DNA of 6,393 nucleotides from Actinomycetota bacterium (GTDB lineage: Bacteria > Actinomycetota > Acidimicrobiia > IMCC26256 > JACDBD01), in the NCBI GenBank assembly GCA_013695115.1, contig JACDBD010000374.1:1-6393 (forward strand), given 5' to 3'. Position 1 is the stretch's first letter; each line of letters begins with the position of its first letter. A program made the translations under genes and the position numbers. Positions 1-6,272 of this stretch are shown here, in pieces. The notes under the pieces are model-generated. The model worked only from the letters and a program-made list of their open reading frames with translations. It searched no databases and had not been told where the DNA came from.

Positions 1-209
1 AGCACCCAGGTGACGATCTCCATGTCGCGGTGGGGGTGGGTGGGAAAGCCGCCACCGCCCCGGATGACGTCATCGTTGTTGACCAGCAGCAGGCCGTGGT
101 GGGTGTTGTCGGGGTCGTGGTGGGGGCCGAAGCTCAAGCTGTGCCAGGAGTCGAGCCAGTCGAGCTGGGTGTGGAAGCGCTCCTTGGCCCGGCGGAAGTC
201 GACGGTCAT
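1..209 (-). CDS. Pirin family protein (bicupin), N-terminal part only
   Basis: The minus strand from an ATG at 209-207 is open to the window edge and gives 69 complete residues, starting MTVDFRRAKERF. The sequence is typical of a pirin N-terminus: a WLDSWHSLSFG segment (about residues 18-28), then NTHHGLLLVNND (35-46), then GGGFPTHPHRDMEIVTW (52-68). In pirins and the related YhhW quercetinase the THPHRD motif supplies two histidine metal ligands of the N-terminal cupin, here His58 and His60. The remaining ligands and the second cupin lie outside the window. Family members are cytosolic Fe-binding bicupins; some act as quercetin 2,3-dioxygenases, others as redox or regulatory proteins, and the substrate cannot be told here. 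No Shine-Dalgarno sequence precedes the ATG. The gene diverges from the lipoprotein gene across 54 bp. The family call is firm; the exact function is unknown. Confidence 0.9.
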   Translation of the reverse strand, partial: MTVDFRRAKERFHTQLDWLDSWHSLSFGPHHDPDNTHHGLLLVNNDDVIRGGGGFPTHPHRDMEIVTWV

Positions 210-263
210 ACCCGATCCAACGGGAGTCGCCCGGGGTGTGTTCCCTCTATCCTGCGCGGCTCG
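210..263. promoter_or_regulatory. Divergent intergenic region between pirin and lipoprotein genes
   Basis: These 54 bp must hold the upstream signals for both divergent genes unless promoters lie inside coding sequence. On the plus strand a TATCCT hexamer at 248-253 fits a TAnnnT-type -10 element and sits 10 nt before the lipoprotein ATG. That would give a very short or absent leader, in keeping with the lack of a Shine-Dalgarno sequence. I see no convincing -35 element and no clear -10 for the pirin gene. Confidence 0.3.
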
Positions 264-776
264 ATGAGACAGCTCCTGCTCTGCGCGCTGCCAGTGGTGA
301 TGCTGGTGGCGGCCGGGTGCAACGTCAGCCTGTCCTCGGGGGGCGACGAGGCGCTCGGGTCGGAGCGCATCGAGCGGTTCCTCGAGCGGGATCTTCCCCA
401 GGGCGACGATCCCGCACCCATCGACGTGTCCAAGGTCCGCTGTCCCCGCCGGGTCGTGGACGGCGACACGGCCACGTTCACCTGCTCGGTGACGGTGGCC
501 GACGGCGCCGTGAAGGTGCACGTCGAACAGCAGGGCGATCGGCTGGCCCGCCGCGAGGCCGTGCTCGTCGTCGCCACGGTCGAGACGTTCGTGCAGCAGC
601 AGTACGAGGTCCAGCTGGGAGTGGGCGTGACGGTGGAGTGCTCGACCGAGGCGCTCATCGCGGTGGCGCCCCGGCGGGCACTCGAGTGCACCGCGGTCGA
701 CGTCGAGGGAACGACCCAGACCGCCAAGGTGAACGTCGAGGACCTCGACGGCACCATCACCGTCGCGCTCGTCTGA
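264..776 (+). CDS. Secreted lipoprotein with two DUF4333-like repeats
   Basis: A 170-residue protein. Residues 1-18 form a short lipoprotein signal peptide (MRQ, a hydrophobic core, then VAAG) with lipobox Cys19, so the mature protein should be lipid-anchored on the outer face of the cytoplasmic membrane. After a linker (about 20-52) there are two similar modules. Each has a Cys pair in beta-strand-rich sequence: Cys60/Cys74 (RCP...TFTCSVTV) and Cys126/Cys142 (VECS...LECTAV). The spacing and the CP...C-T/S-V-pattern resemble DUF4333, a domain common in actinobacterial lipoproteins, and each pair probably forms a disulphide. The ATG at 264 was chosen because it places the signal peptide at the N-terminus. 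The reading frame is open back to 30, but that part overlaps the pirin gene antisense. No Shine-Dalgarno sequence is visible. Role unknown; DUF4333 itself has no defined function. Confidence 0.85.
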   Translation: MRQLLLCALPVVMLVAAGCNVSLSSGGDEALGSERIERFLERDLPQGDDPAPIDVSKVRCPRRVVDGDTATFTCSVTVADGAVKVHVEQQGDRLARREAVLVVATVETFVQQQYEVQLGVGVTVECSTEALIAVAPRRALECTAVDVEGTTQTAKVNVEDLDGTITVALV

Positions 777-780
777 ACTC

Positions 781-821
781 TGGCGTCGCAGGACCCGGAT
801 TACCCGGGCTTTGCGACGCCA
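781..821. terminator. Probable bidirectional stem-loop terminator
   Basis: A perfect 10-bp inverted repeat (tggcgtcgca at 781-790, tgcgacgcca at 812-821) encloses a second 5-bp stem (cccgg at 794-798, ccggg at 804-808) with loop attac. It lies 4 nt after the lipoprotein stop and 5 nt beyond the stop of the converging thioesterase gene, so it can serve both transcripts. There is no U-tract on either side. The call rests on position and stem strength, and U-less hairpins are frequent in high-GC actinobacteria. Confidence 0.75.
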
Positions 822-826
822 AAGCG

Positions 827-1258
827 CTAGGGAGCGATTCGATACACGAGTGTTCCGGTGGCGACGGGCTTGTCGTCGGGGTCGTGCACCCGGATCTCCG
901 AGAACGCCAGTTCGCGGCCGCGCTTCACGCAGACGGCGTCGGCCAGCAGGTCGGCCTGCACGGCGGCGCCGGTGTAGTTGATCGTCATCGAGATCGTCGC
1001 GGCACGCGCCCCCTTGTCGAAGTCGTGGCCGGCCCAGACCGCCGCTGCTCCGGTCGTGTCCATGAGCGACGCCACTGCGCCACCGTGGTACACGGCGCCG
1101 TCGTTGGTGAGCTCGGGGTCGAACGGCATCCGCAGCGTCACCCCGTCGGGGTCCCACCGCTCCACGACGATGCCCAGCGACGCGATGTACGGCGTCTTCA
1201 CCATGACGCCGCGCATGACCTCGCGCCGCTTGGTCTGCTCCTCGGGCGTCAACGCCAT
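827..1258 (-). CDS. PaaI-family hotdog-fold acyl-CoA thioesterase
   Basis: A 143-residue protein of the usual length for single-domain hotdog thioesterases (PaaI/YdiI type), which hydrolyse acyl- or aryl-CoA to the free acid and CoA in the cytosol. The family signature is clear: Asn52, then YHGGAVASLMDTTGAA (57-72). Asp67 lies 9 residues after His58 of the HGG motif, the spacing of the catalytic acid in E. coli PaaI. A beta-rich second half (TISMTINYTGAA, then ADAVCVKRGRELAFSEIRV) matches the hotdog sheet. The ATG at 1258 lies 4 nt after the crotonase stop (TAG gccc ATG), so this is the last gene of the ligase-crotonase-thioesterase operon and probably depends on translational coupling, as no strong Shine-Dalgarno sequence is seen. 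In this context it may recycle CoA or rescue dead-end CoA thioesters. The substrate is not predictable. Confidence 0.88.
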   Translation of the reverse strand: MALTPEEQTKRREVMRGVMVKTPYIASLGIVVERWDPDGVTLRMPFDPELTNDGAVYHGGAVASLMDTTGAAAVWAGHDFDKGARAATISMTINYTGAAVQADLLADAVCVKRGRELAFSEIRVHDPDDKPVATGTLVYRIAP

Positions 1259-1262
1259 GGGC

Positions 1263-2075
1263 CTACAAGTCCCGGGTGGGAGGCGCCCACTGCGGCTCGC
1301 GCTTCTCGGCGAACGCGGCCGGGCCCTCGCGGTTGTCGGGGTGGCGCCAGAAGTCGGCCAGCGCCTGCGCGCTGCGGGCGAGCGAGGGTGTGAGCCCGTC
1401 CTCGAGGCTGTCCCACAGCGCCTTCTTGGTGATCATCATGGCCGAGGGCGAGTTGCGGGCGATCAGCTCGCCGAGCTTCTGGGCCTCCTCTTCGAGTGCC
1501 TCGGGCGGGTCGACCACCTGCGACACCATCCCCAGCTCGTAGGCGCGCGCCGCGGTGATCCGCTCGTAACGCCCGACCAGCGCCATGCGGGCGACGGCCT
1601 CGAACGGCATCCGCACCCGCAGGCCGATGGTCTCGAACGTCGCCACCTGGCCGACCGACACGTGGGGGTCGAGGAACGTCGCGCTGCTGGCCGCGATGAC
1701 GATGTCGGCGTCGGCGACGAAGTGGAGGCCGCCGCCCGCGCAGACGCCGTTCACCGCGCAGATCACCGGCTTCCAGACCCGGTTGTGGAACCCGGTCAGC
1801 TGGATGGTGTTGCTGCGCACCCGCTCGGAGTGGCGGGTCATGCCCTTCGGATCGGCGGCGAGCTCCTTGAGGTCGACGCCGGTGCAGAACCCCTCGCCGA
1901 CCGCGCTGTTCACGATCACGCGAACGTCGTCGTCGGCGTCGAGCTCCTTCCACGCGTTCGGAAGCTCGTCCATCATCCGGTTGCTGAGCGCGTTCTTGGT
2001 GTCGGGCCGGTTCAGCACCAACCAGCCGACGTGGCCGCGCTTCTCGACGATCAGCTCCTCGTAGTGCCCGCTCAT
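1263..2075 (-). CDS. Crotonase-superfamily protein with both catalytic Glu positions replaced by His
   Basis: A 270-residue protein, normal for single-domain crotonases. The N-terminus has the usual VGWLVLNRPDTKNALS pattern (16-31). Oxyanion-hole elements are present: GFCTGVDLKEL (62-72) and AVNGVCAGGG (107-116). Aligning by eye to rat mitochondrial enoyl-CoA hydratase puts His118 (GGGLH) where Glu144 (GGGCE) should be, and His138 (LDPH) where Glu164 (GQPE) should be. The intervening 20-residue spacing is preserved without gaps. The protein is thus expected to bind and polarise a CoA thioester but is unlikely to hydrate a double bond by the classical mechanism. Its ATG overlaps the ligase stop (ATGA at 2075-2072), showing translational coupling. 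Automatic annotation would say enoyl-CoA hydratase. I infer a different crotonase reaction (isomerase, hydrolase, lyase or other). Confidence 0.87.
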   Translation of the reverse strand: MSGHYEELIVEKRGHVGWLVLNRPDTKNALSNRMMDELPNAWKELDADDDVRVIVNSAVGEGFCTGVDLKELAADPKGMTRHSERVRSNTIQLTGFHNRVWKPVICAVNGVCAGGGLHFVADADIVIAASSATFLDPHVSVGQVATFETIGLRVRMPFEAVARMALVGRYERITAARAYELGMVSQVVDPPEALEEEAQKLGELIARNSPSAMMITKKALWDSLEDGLTPSLARSAQALADFWRHPDNREGPAAFAEKREPQWAPPTRDL

Positions 2076-3709
2076 CCGGTCACGATCTTGGTGCCCTGCT
2101 CCCGGAGCTGGTACTTGAGCACCTTGCCGGTGGCGTTGAGCGGGAGCTCGTCGACGAGCTCGACGTGGCGGGGCGCCTTGAAGTTGGCCATCTCCCCGCG
2201 GCACCACTCCACGATCTCCTTGGGCGTGGCGGTAGCGTCCGGCCGCAGCACGACGAAGGCCATGCCCACCTCGCCCATCCGGTCGTCGGGCACGCCGACC
2301 ACCGCGACCTGGCCGACCTTCTCGTTGCGGAGCATCAGGTTCTCGATCTCGGCGGGGTAGGCGTTGAACCCGCCGACGATGAACATGTCCTTCGTGCGGT
2401 CGGTGATGCGCAGGTAGCCCCGCTCGTCCATAACCCCTACGTCGCCGGTGTGCAGCCAGCCGTCGTCGTCGATCGTGGCCGCGGTCTCTTCGGGGTCGTC
2501 GAGGTAGCCGAGCATGACGTTGTAGCCCCGCACCACCACCTCGCCGGGCTCGCCCCGGGTCACCTCGGTGCCCTGGTCGTCGACGACCTGCACCTCGACC
2601 CCGGGGATCGCCCGGCCCGACGTGGTGGCGATGGTCTCGGGATCGTCGTCGTAGCGGCACATCGTGGCGATGCCGCACGCCTCGGTCAGGCCGTAGCCGG
2701 TGATGATCGTCTCGAACGTCAGCTCCTCCCGCATGCGCAGGATGAGCTCGACCGGTATCGCGGCCGCGCCCGTCACCGAGAGGCGGAGGCTCGACAGGTC
2801 GTGCCGCCCGCGGTCGGGATGGTTGAGGATCGACTGGTACAGCGTGGGCGGGCCCGGCAGCATGCTGATTCGGTCGCGCGGGACCCGCTCGAGCACGTCG
2901 TCGGCGTCGAACACCGCGTGCGGGAGATTGGTCGCACCCATCATCAGGGATGCGAGCCAGCCCGCCTTGTAGCCGAAGGCATGGAAGTACGGGTTCACGA
3001 CGAGGTAGCGGTCGCCCTCGCGCAAACCGACGACGCCGCTCCAGTCGCGGTATGCCCGCAGCGTCTGGCCGTGGGTACACATGACGCCCTTCGGGTTCCC
3101 CGTCGTCCCCGAGGTGAAGAGGATGTCGGAGACGAAGGACGGCTCGACCGCGTCGGCGCGGACCTCCGCCTCCTCGCTGCTGACGACGTCGCCCTGCTCG
3201 ACGAAGTCGTCCCATCCGGTGGTGCCGGCAGGTGCCTCGCCCCGCATCACCACGATGGTCTCGAGGTCGGGCAGGTCGGCCGGGACGTCGACGGCGTCGC
3301 GGAGCATCGCGACGTAGTCGGTGTCGAGGAAACCGGTGGTCGTGACCAATGCCCGGGCGCGCGCCTTCCCGAGGATGTAGGCGGCTTCGCGACCCTTGAA
3401 CCGGGTGTTGAGGGGGACGAGTACCCCGCCGGCCGAGTGCACCCCGAGCGCCGCCACCACCCACTCCCAGATGTTGGGCGCCCAGATCGCGACCCGATCG
3501 CCCTGCTCGAGTCCGCGAGCAAGGAAGGCGCGCGCCGTGTCGTTGGCGGCCCCGGCGAGCTGCTCGAAGCTCAGGGTGACGCCGGCATCGACGTCTACGA
3601 TCGCCTCCCGTGACGAGAAGCGTTCGGCCGAGCTGCGAGCCAGGCGGGGGATCGTGCCCCACTCGAGGTCGCCGCGCGGCCACTCGGTCGGGCGCTCGGT
3701 CTCCGGCAT
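2072..3709 (-). CDS. FadD3-family AMP-forming acyl-CoA ligase
   Basis: A 545-residue adenylate-forming ligase (ANL superfamily): acid + ATP + CoA gives acyl-CoA + AMP + PPi. Motifs appear in order: P-loop FTSGTTGNPKG (198-208), GYGLTEA (338-344), WLHTGD (418-423), hinge RITDRTKD (434-441) followed by GGFNAYPAEIE, and the C-terminal PLNATGK with catalytic Lys529. Stretches such as VAIWAPN, VPLNTRF, FGYKAG, LPGPPTLYQS and TMCR closely resemble, from memory, mycobacterial FadD3. FadD3 activates HIP, the C/D-ring propanoate left from cholesterol side-chain and A/B-ring breakdown. The true substrate may differ. The ATG at 3709 was chosen because homology begins around residue 15-20; the frame stays open to 4768 but there it only mirrors the opposite-strand crotonase. 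It is the first gene of a minus-strand operon, diverging from the second crotonase across 25 bp. Confidence 0.9.
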   Translation of the reverse strand: MPETERPTEWPRGDLEWGTIPRLARSSAERFSSREAIVDVDAGVTLSFEQLAGAANDTARAFLARGLEQGDRVAIWAPNIWEWVVAALGVHSAGGVLVPLNTRFKGREAAYILGKARARALVTTTGFLDTDYVAMLRDAVDVPADLPDLETIVVMRGEAPAGTTGWDDFVEQGDVVSSEEAEVRADAVEPSFVSDILFTSGTTGNPKGVMCTHGQTLRAYRDWSGVVGLREGDRYLVVNPYFHAFGYKAGWLASLMMGATNLPHAVFDADDVLERVPRDRISMLPGPPTLYQSILNHPDRGRHDLSSLRLSVTGAAAIPVELILRMREELTFETIITGYGLTEACGIATMCRYDDDPETIATTSGRAIPGVEVQVVDDQGTEVTRGEPGEVVVRGYNVMLGYLDDPEETAATIDDDGWLHTGDVGVMDERGYLRITDRTKDMFIVGGFNAYPAEIENLMLRNEKVGQVAVVGVPDDRMGEVGMAFVVLRPDATATPKEIVEWCRGEMANFKAPRHVELVDELPLNATGKVLKYQLREQGTKIVTG

Positions 3710-3734
3710 CGCCGGCACGCTACCGCCGCGCGTC
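3710..3734. promoter_or_regulatory. 25-bp divergent promoter region of the acyl-CoA gene cluster
   Basis: Only 25 bp separate the ligase ATG from the opposite GTG of the second crotonase. On the minus strand a TAGCGT hexamer (3722-3717) fits a TAnnnT -10 element ending 7 nt before the ligase ATG, which would put transcription start at or near the start codon (leaderless). There is no Shine-Dalgarno sequence on either side. I see no matching -10 for the plus-strand gene. Any -35 elements or operators would have to overlap the first codons of the opposite gene. Confidence 0.35.
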
Positions 3735-4463
3735 GTGACCGAGCATCTGGTGGTCGAGGACCGGGGCCCGGCGCGCTGGCTGCGCCTGAACCGGCCGGAG
3801 AAGCGCAACGCGGTGACGCGCACCATGGCCGACACGCTGCGGAGCGAGCTCGGGCGCGCCGCCGAAGACTCCGGCATCGCCGCGCTGGTCCTGACCGGAA
3901 CGGGTGAGACGTTCTGCGCCGGTGTCGACGTGCAGGAGGCGCTCCAGGGGCCCGACGCGGAGCTCACCAAGGACCGGTCGACACCGTTGTGGCCGGTGGA
4001 CGAGCTCGTCAACTTTCCCAAGCCGCTGCTCTGCTGCCTGAACGGGGCCGCGGTCGGCGGCGGGGCGACCCTGGCGATGACGACCGACCTGCGGGTGGCG
4101 GCGGAGTCGGCCAGCCTGACGTTCTCGCTCGGACGGCTGGGGCTCACGCCCGAGGTCGGGTCCTCCTTCCTGTTGTGGCGCCAGGTCGGGTACGCCACCG
4201 CGCTCGACCTCATGTACACCGGGCGCAAGGTGCCGGCGGCCGAGGCGCTGACCCTGCGGTTGGTGCAGCGGGTGGTGCCCGATGGGGAGGTCGAGGCCGC
4301 TACCCAGGCGCTGGCCGACGGTCTCGCCGAGTTCCCGTTCGACGCGGCCGCTCGCACCAAGCAGGTGCTGCGGGCGGGCCTGGAAGCGAGTTGGGCCGAT
4401 GCCCGCAAGAACGAGTTGCGCGAGCTGGCCGAGTTCGGCCGGCGCACGCGCGAGAAAGACTGA
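3735..4463 (+). CDS. Crotonase-superfamily protein, probable delta3-delta2 enoyl-CoA isomerase type
   Basis: A 242-residue crotonase. Oxyanion elements are TFCAGVDVQEA (59-69) and CLNGAAVGGG (101-110). The two hydratase Glu positions are not acidic: Thr112 and Leu132 by spacing from the GGG motif. Instead LGLTPEVGSS (135-144) places Glu140 where peroxisomal-type delta3-delta2 enoyl-CoA isomerases (PECI/Eci1, LGQSPEGCSS in the human protein) have their catalytic Glu. PaaG-type isomerases have Asp at the same place (PDCGG). I therefore infer double-bond isomerisation of an unsaturated acyl-CoA. The start is GTG at 3735; the frame is open upstream to 3396 but there it is only antisense to the ligase, and no later start keeps the first beta-strand (LVVEDRGPARWLRLNRP). 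It diverges from the ligase and is followed 5 nt later by the 95-residue gene. Confidence 0.85.
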   Translation: MTEHLVVEDRGPARWLRLNRPEKRNAVTRTMADTLRSELGRAAEDSGIAALVLTGTGETFCAGVDVQEALQGPDAELTKDRSTPLWPVDELVNFPKPLLCCLNGAAVGGGATLAMTTDLRVAAESASLTFSLGRLGLTPEVGSSFLLWRQVGYATALDLMYTGRKVPAAEALTLRLVQRVVPDGEVEAATQALADGLAEFPFDAAARTKQVLRAGLEASWADARKNELRELAEFGRRTREKD

Positions 4464-4468
4464 TGTGA

Positions 4469-4756
4469 ATGACGCAGCCGTTGGCGGTCGACGAGACGGA
4501 GAGCTACCTGAAAGCGATGCTCGTCCGGGCCGGAGTTGACCTGGGGGCGCCGGATCTGTCGACGACATGGAGGGTCTTCCAGGAGTTCGTGGATGTTCCG
4601 GTCGACACAGCGAGCGACATGGTGCTGTTCCAGACGGGCGTGTATCACTTCTACGGTCCCGACCAGTTCATCCTCGACTTCCTGCGTCAGTTCGAAGTCG
4701 AGGACGACGAGGGTGAGCACGGCTACTTCGAGCAGCCTCATTGCGAGTTCCTCTAA
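4469..4756 (+). CDS. Small acidic protein of unknown function, next to IS end
   Basis: A 95-residue soluble protein that I do not recognise. It has no signal peptide or membrane segment. It is rich in aromatic and acidic residues: TTWRVFQEFVDVPVD (32-46), LFQTGVYHFYGPDQF (53-67), then LDFLRQFEVEDDEGE (69-83) and a HCEFL C-terminus. This regular pattern looks like a folded conserved domain rather than a random frame. It starts 5 nt after the crotonase stop with a weak GAGAAAG Shine-Dalgarno-like sequence at 4452-4458, so it is probably co-transcribed with that gene. Its TAA stop (4754-4756) abuts the insertion sequence: base 4756 is the outermost base of the IS inverted repeat. The stop may therefore have been made by the insertion, and the native protein could have been longer. 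Confidence 0.7.
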   Translation: MTQPLAVDETESYLKAMLVRAGVDLGAPDLSTTWRVFQEFVDVPVDTASDMVLFQTGVYHFYGPDQFILDFLRQFEVEDDEGEHGYFEQPHCEFL

Positions 4757-4773
4757 GCCTCGATCCACCGATT
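4756..4773. repeat. IS left terminal inverted repeat (transposase 3' side)
   Basis: The sequence agcctcgatccaccgatt is identical to the reverse complement of 6376-6393 over all 18 positions. Beyond it similarity continues weakly (cgggttg in both after a short gap). The first base is also the last base of the TAA stop of the upstream gene. Confidence 0.95.
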
Positions 4774-4942
4774 CGGCGCCGGGTTGAGGGCTGACGGGTC
4801 TGTTGGCGCGTGGTCGCGGTGTTCCTCACGAAGAGGTGGGCGCCGAGGTCTGTGTCGTGGCGGTGGCGGCGCGCGACTCGGGTTGTCGGGCGCGTCGGGA
4901 CGCGGGAGGTCCCCAGCACGTGAAGCGTCTCCGCGCCGAAGG
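4774..4942. other. Noncoding 3' end of the insertion sequence
   Basis: This is 169 bp between the transposase stop and the left inverted repeat. Open frames cross it in several directions, but none has family-like sequence. I see no strong hairpin terminator for the transposase transcript. The best is a 4-bp stem (cctc/gagg) around 4825-4840, so read-through into the antisense of the 95-residue gene is possible. Confidence 0.5.
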
Positions 4943-6271
4943 TCAGGCGGCGATTGGTGGGAGTGCGCGGAGTCGTGCGAGTGCGGCGAGGAACTGGTCG
5001 GCCCAGGGCCAGCGGGCGGGGAGGTGCAGGATCCAGTGTCCGGCGCGGTTGACGAGCCGGCCGGGGAGGCCGAGCAGGCGAGTGCGGATGGTGCGAGCGA
5101 CGGTGAGTTGACCGTCGGGGCGGAGGTCGCCGAGTTCGGCGGTCCAGCGGTAGAGGTTGTGGGCGAGCACGGCGCAGGCGAGCCAGGCGCCGTTGGCAAA
5201 GAAGTGTCCCGAGGGGCAGTGCTCGAGCCCGGCGCCTTCTTTGAGGTCACGGATCGCGAGTTCGACGCTGGCGTGGTCGCGATGGAACTGGTCGACTTCG
5301 ACGACGGGCGTGTCGAGGCTGGTGACGAAGGCGTGGTAGCGCCAGTCGGGCCAGAGTGCGGCTTGGGCAGGGTCGACGAGGCGGCAGCGGCGCACGATGA
5401 GACGGAACTCGCGGCGGTCCCGGCCGCGCCCGGTCACATAGATCGTCTCGGCGACGGCGGCTTCGCCGCCGTCGGGATAGTCGATCGAGGCCCAGTCCGC
5501 TTCGTCGATGGCGTCGATGGCCGCTCTGACCTGGGCGTTCACGTTGACGGTGATCGAGAAGCCCACTCCCAGACGCGTGAGGGTGTCGATCAGCTTGTGG
5601 GACCAGAACCCCGAGTCGCCCCGCACGACGAGGGCGCCGGCGGCGCCGGCGCGTCGCACCCGAGCGATGAGCTCTTGGACGAACTGCTTGGCGCCGCGTT
5701 GACTCGATCCCTTGCGAAGTCGGCTATGAAGAACCTCGCCGGTGTCGGCACGGGTCGCCAGCAACGGGTGGTAGCCGAGCACTTTGGTGTAGCCGTAGGC
5801 GGCGCCGTGCTTCTGTTTGCCGTGCACCTCACAGATCGTCGAGTCCACATCGATCGTCATCGCCGCGTCGTCGGGCCCGGCGCCGAGACGCCACGCCCGG
5901 CGCAACGCTTCGCCGAGCATCCGGTCGAGCTGACGCACGTGCCCGAACGTGAAGGACCGCAAGAACGTCCCCAACGTCGAGGGTGCCATCACCCCGAACG
6001 GCAACACCCGTCGCGTCGCCCCAGCGCGCAACACGTTCGCGTGATCGATGTGCGAACCGCCCGCCAGGATCGTTGCCACCAACGTCAGCACCTTGCGGCC
6101 GGGTCGTGCACCACCGATCCGGCCCACCAGTCGCACCGTCGCGTTGACCAGCTCCTCCAACCTCAAGCGCGTCATCAACGTCGCCGGAGCGATCAGCCCC
6201 GCGTTCGCGACCAGATTCGGCTCGTCAAAGGTCACCTCGACCCGGTCGATCCCGTGCGATACTCCACTCAC
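4943..6271 (-). CDS. IS1380 family DDE transposase
   Basis: A 442-residue transposase with the features of the IS1380 group. These are an N-terminal region with FDEPNLVANAGL (15-26), the LTLVATILAGGSHIDH segment (62-77) and APSTLGTFLRSFTFGHV (96-112), then the catalytic core. Likely catalytic residues are Asp141 (or Asp143) in TIDVDSTICEV, Asp219 in VVRGDSGFWS, and Glu337 in HRDHASVELAIRDLKEG. The tail FFANGAWLACAVLAHNLYRW (358-377) is also typical. The start is GTG at 6271, supported by a perfect AGGAGG 8 nt upstream, one of the few strong Shine-Dalgarno sequences in this window. No frameshift or internal stop is seen, so the gene appears intact. It is transcribed toward the 95-residue gene (convergent). 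An antisense frame of 501 codons on the plus strand is a GC-rich shadow. Confidence 0.95.
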   Translation of the reverse strand: MSGVSHGIDRVEVTFDEPNLVANAGLIAPATLMTRLRLEELVNATVRLVGRIGGARPGRKVLTLVATILAGGSHIDHANVLRAGATRRVLPFGVMAPSTLGTFLRSFTFGHVRQLDRMLGEALRRAWRLGAGPDDAAMTIDVDSTICEVHGKQKHGAAYGYTKVLGYHPLLATRADTGEVLHSRLRKGSSQRGAKQFVQELIARVRRAGAAGALVVRGDSGFWSHKLIDTLTRLGVGFSITVNVNAQVRAAIDAIDEADWASIDYPDGGEAAVAETIYVTGRGRDRREFRLIVRRCRLVDPAQAALWPDWRYHAFVTSLDTPVVEVDQFHRDHASVELAIRDLKEGAGLEHCPSGHFFANGAWLACAVLAHNLYRWTAELGDLRPDGQLTVARTIRTRLLGLPGRLVNRAGHWILHLPARWPWADQFLAALARLRALPPIAA

Positions 6272-6272
6272 T

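Noticed and set aside
28..45. G-run (ggtgggggtgggtggg) as a possible G-quadruplex
   Set aside because: It is the complement of the codons for the Pro-Thr-His-Pro-His motif of pirin, so coding constraint explains it.
30..263. Upstream extension of the lipoprotein reading frame
   Set aside because: It lies antisense to the clear pirin N-terminus and would bury the signal peptide and lipobox in the middle of the protein.
2076..3683. Open frame continuing upstream of the minus-strand crotonase
   Set aside because: It is an Arg/Gly-rich out-of-frame reading of the ligase gene; the ATGA overlap gives the natural start.
4750..4757. Target site duplication flanking the IS
   Set aside because: With the tip at CC (4758/6391) the visible flanks (…taag and ct) do not match as a direct repeat, and with the tip at 4756/6393 the right flank is outside the window, so nothing can be claimed.
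3710..4768. Upstream extension of the ligase frame to give an 898-residue protein
   Set aside because: This part is antisense to the second crotonase and the small gene, has no ligase homology, and AMP-forming ligases of this type are about 500-550 residues.
5452..5474. Perfect 9-bp hairpin with cttcg loop inside the transposase gene
   Set aside because: It falls in well-formed coding sequence (DGGEAA) and such GC palindromes arise readily with GC-rich codons; no regulatory role can be supported.
5633..5651. ggcgccgg tandem/palindromic run
   Set aside because: It encodes an Ala/Gly-rich turn (RRAGAAGA) of the transposase and is explained by codon bias.
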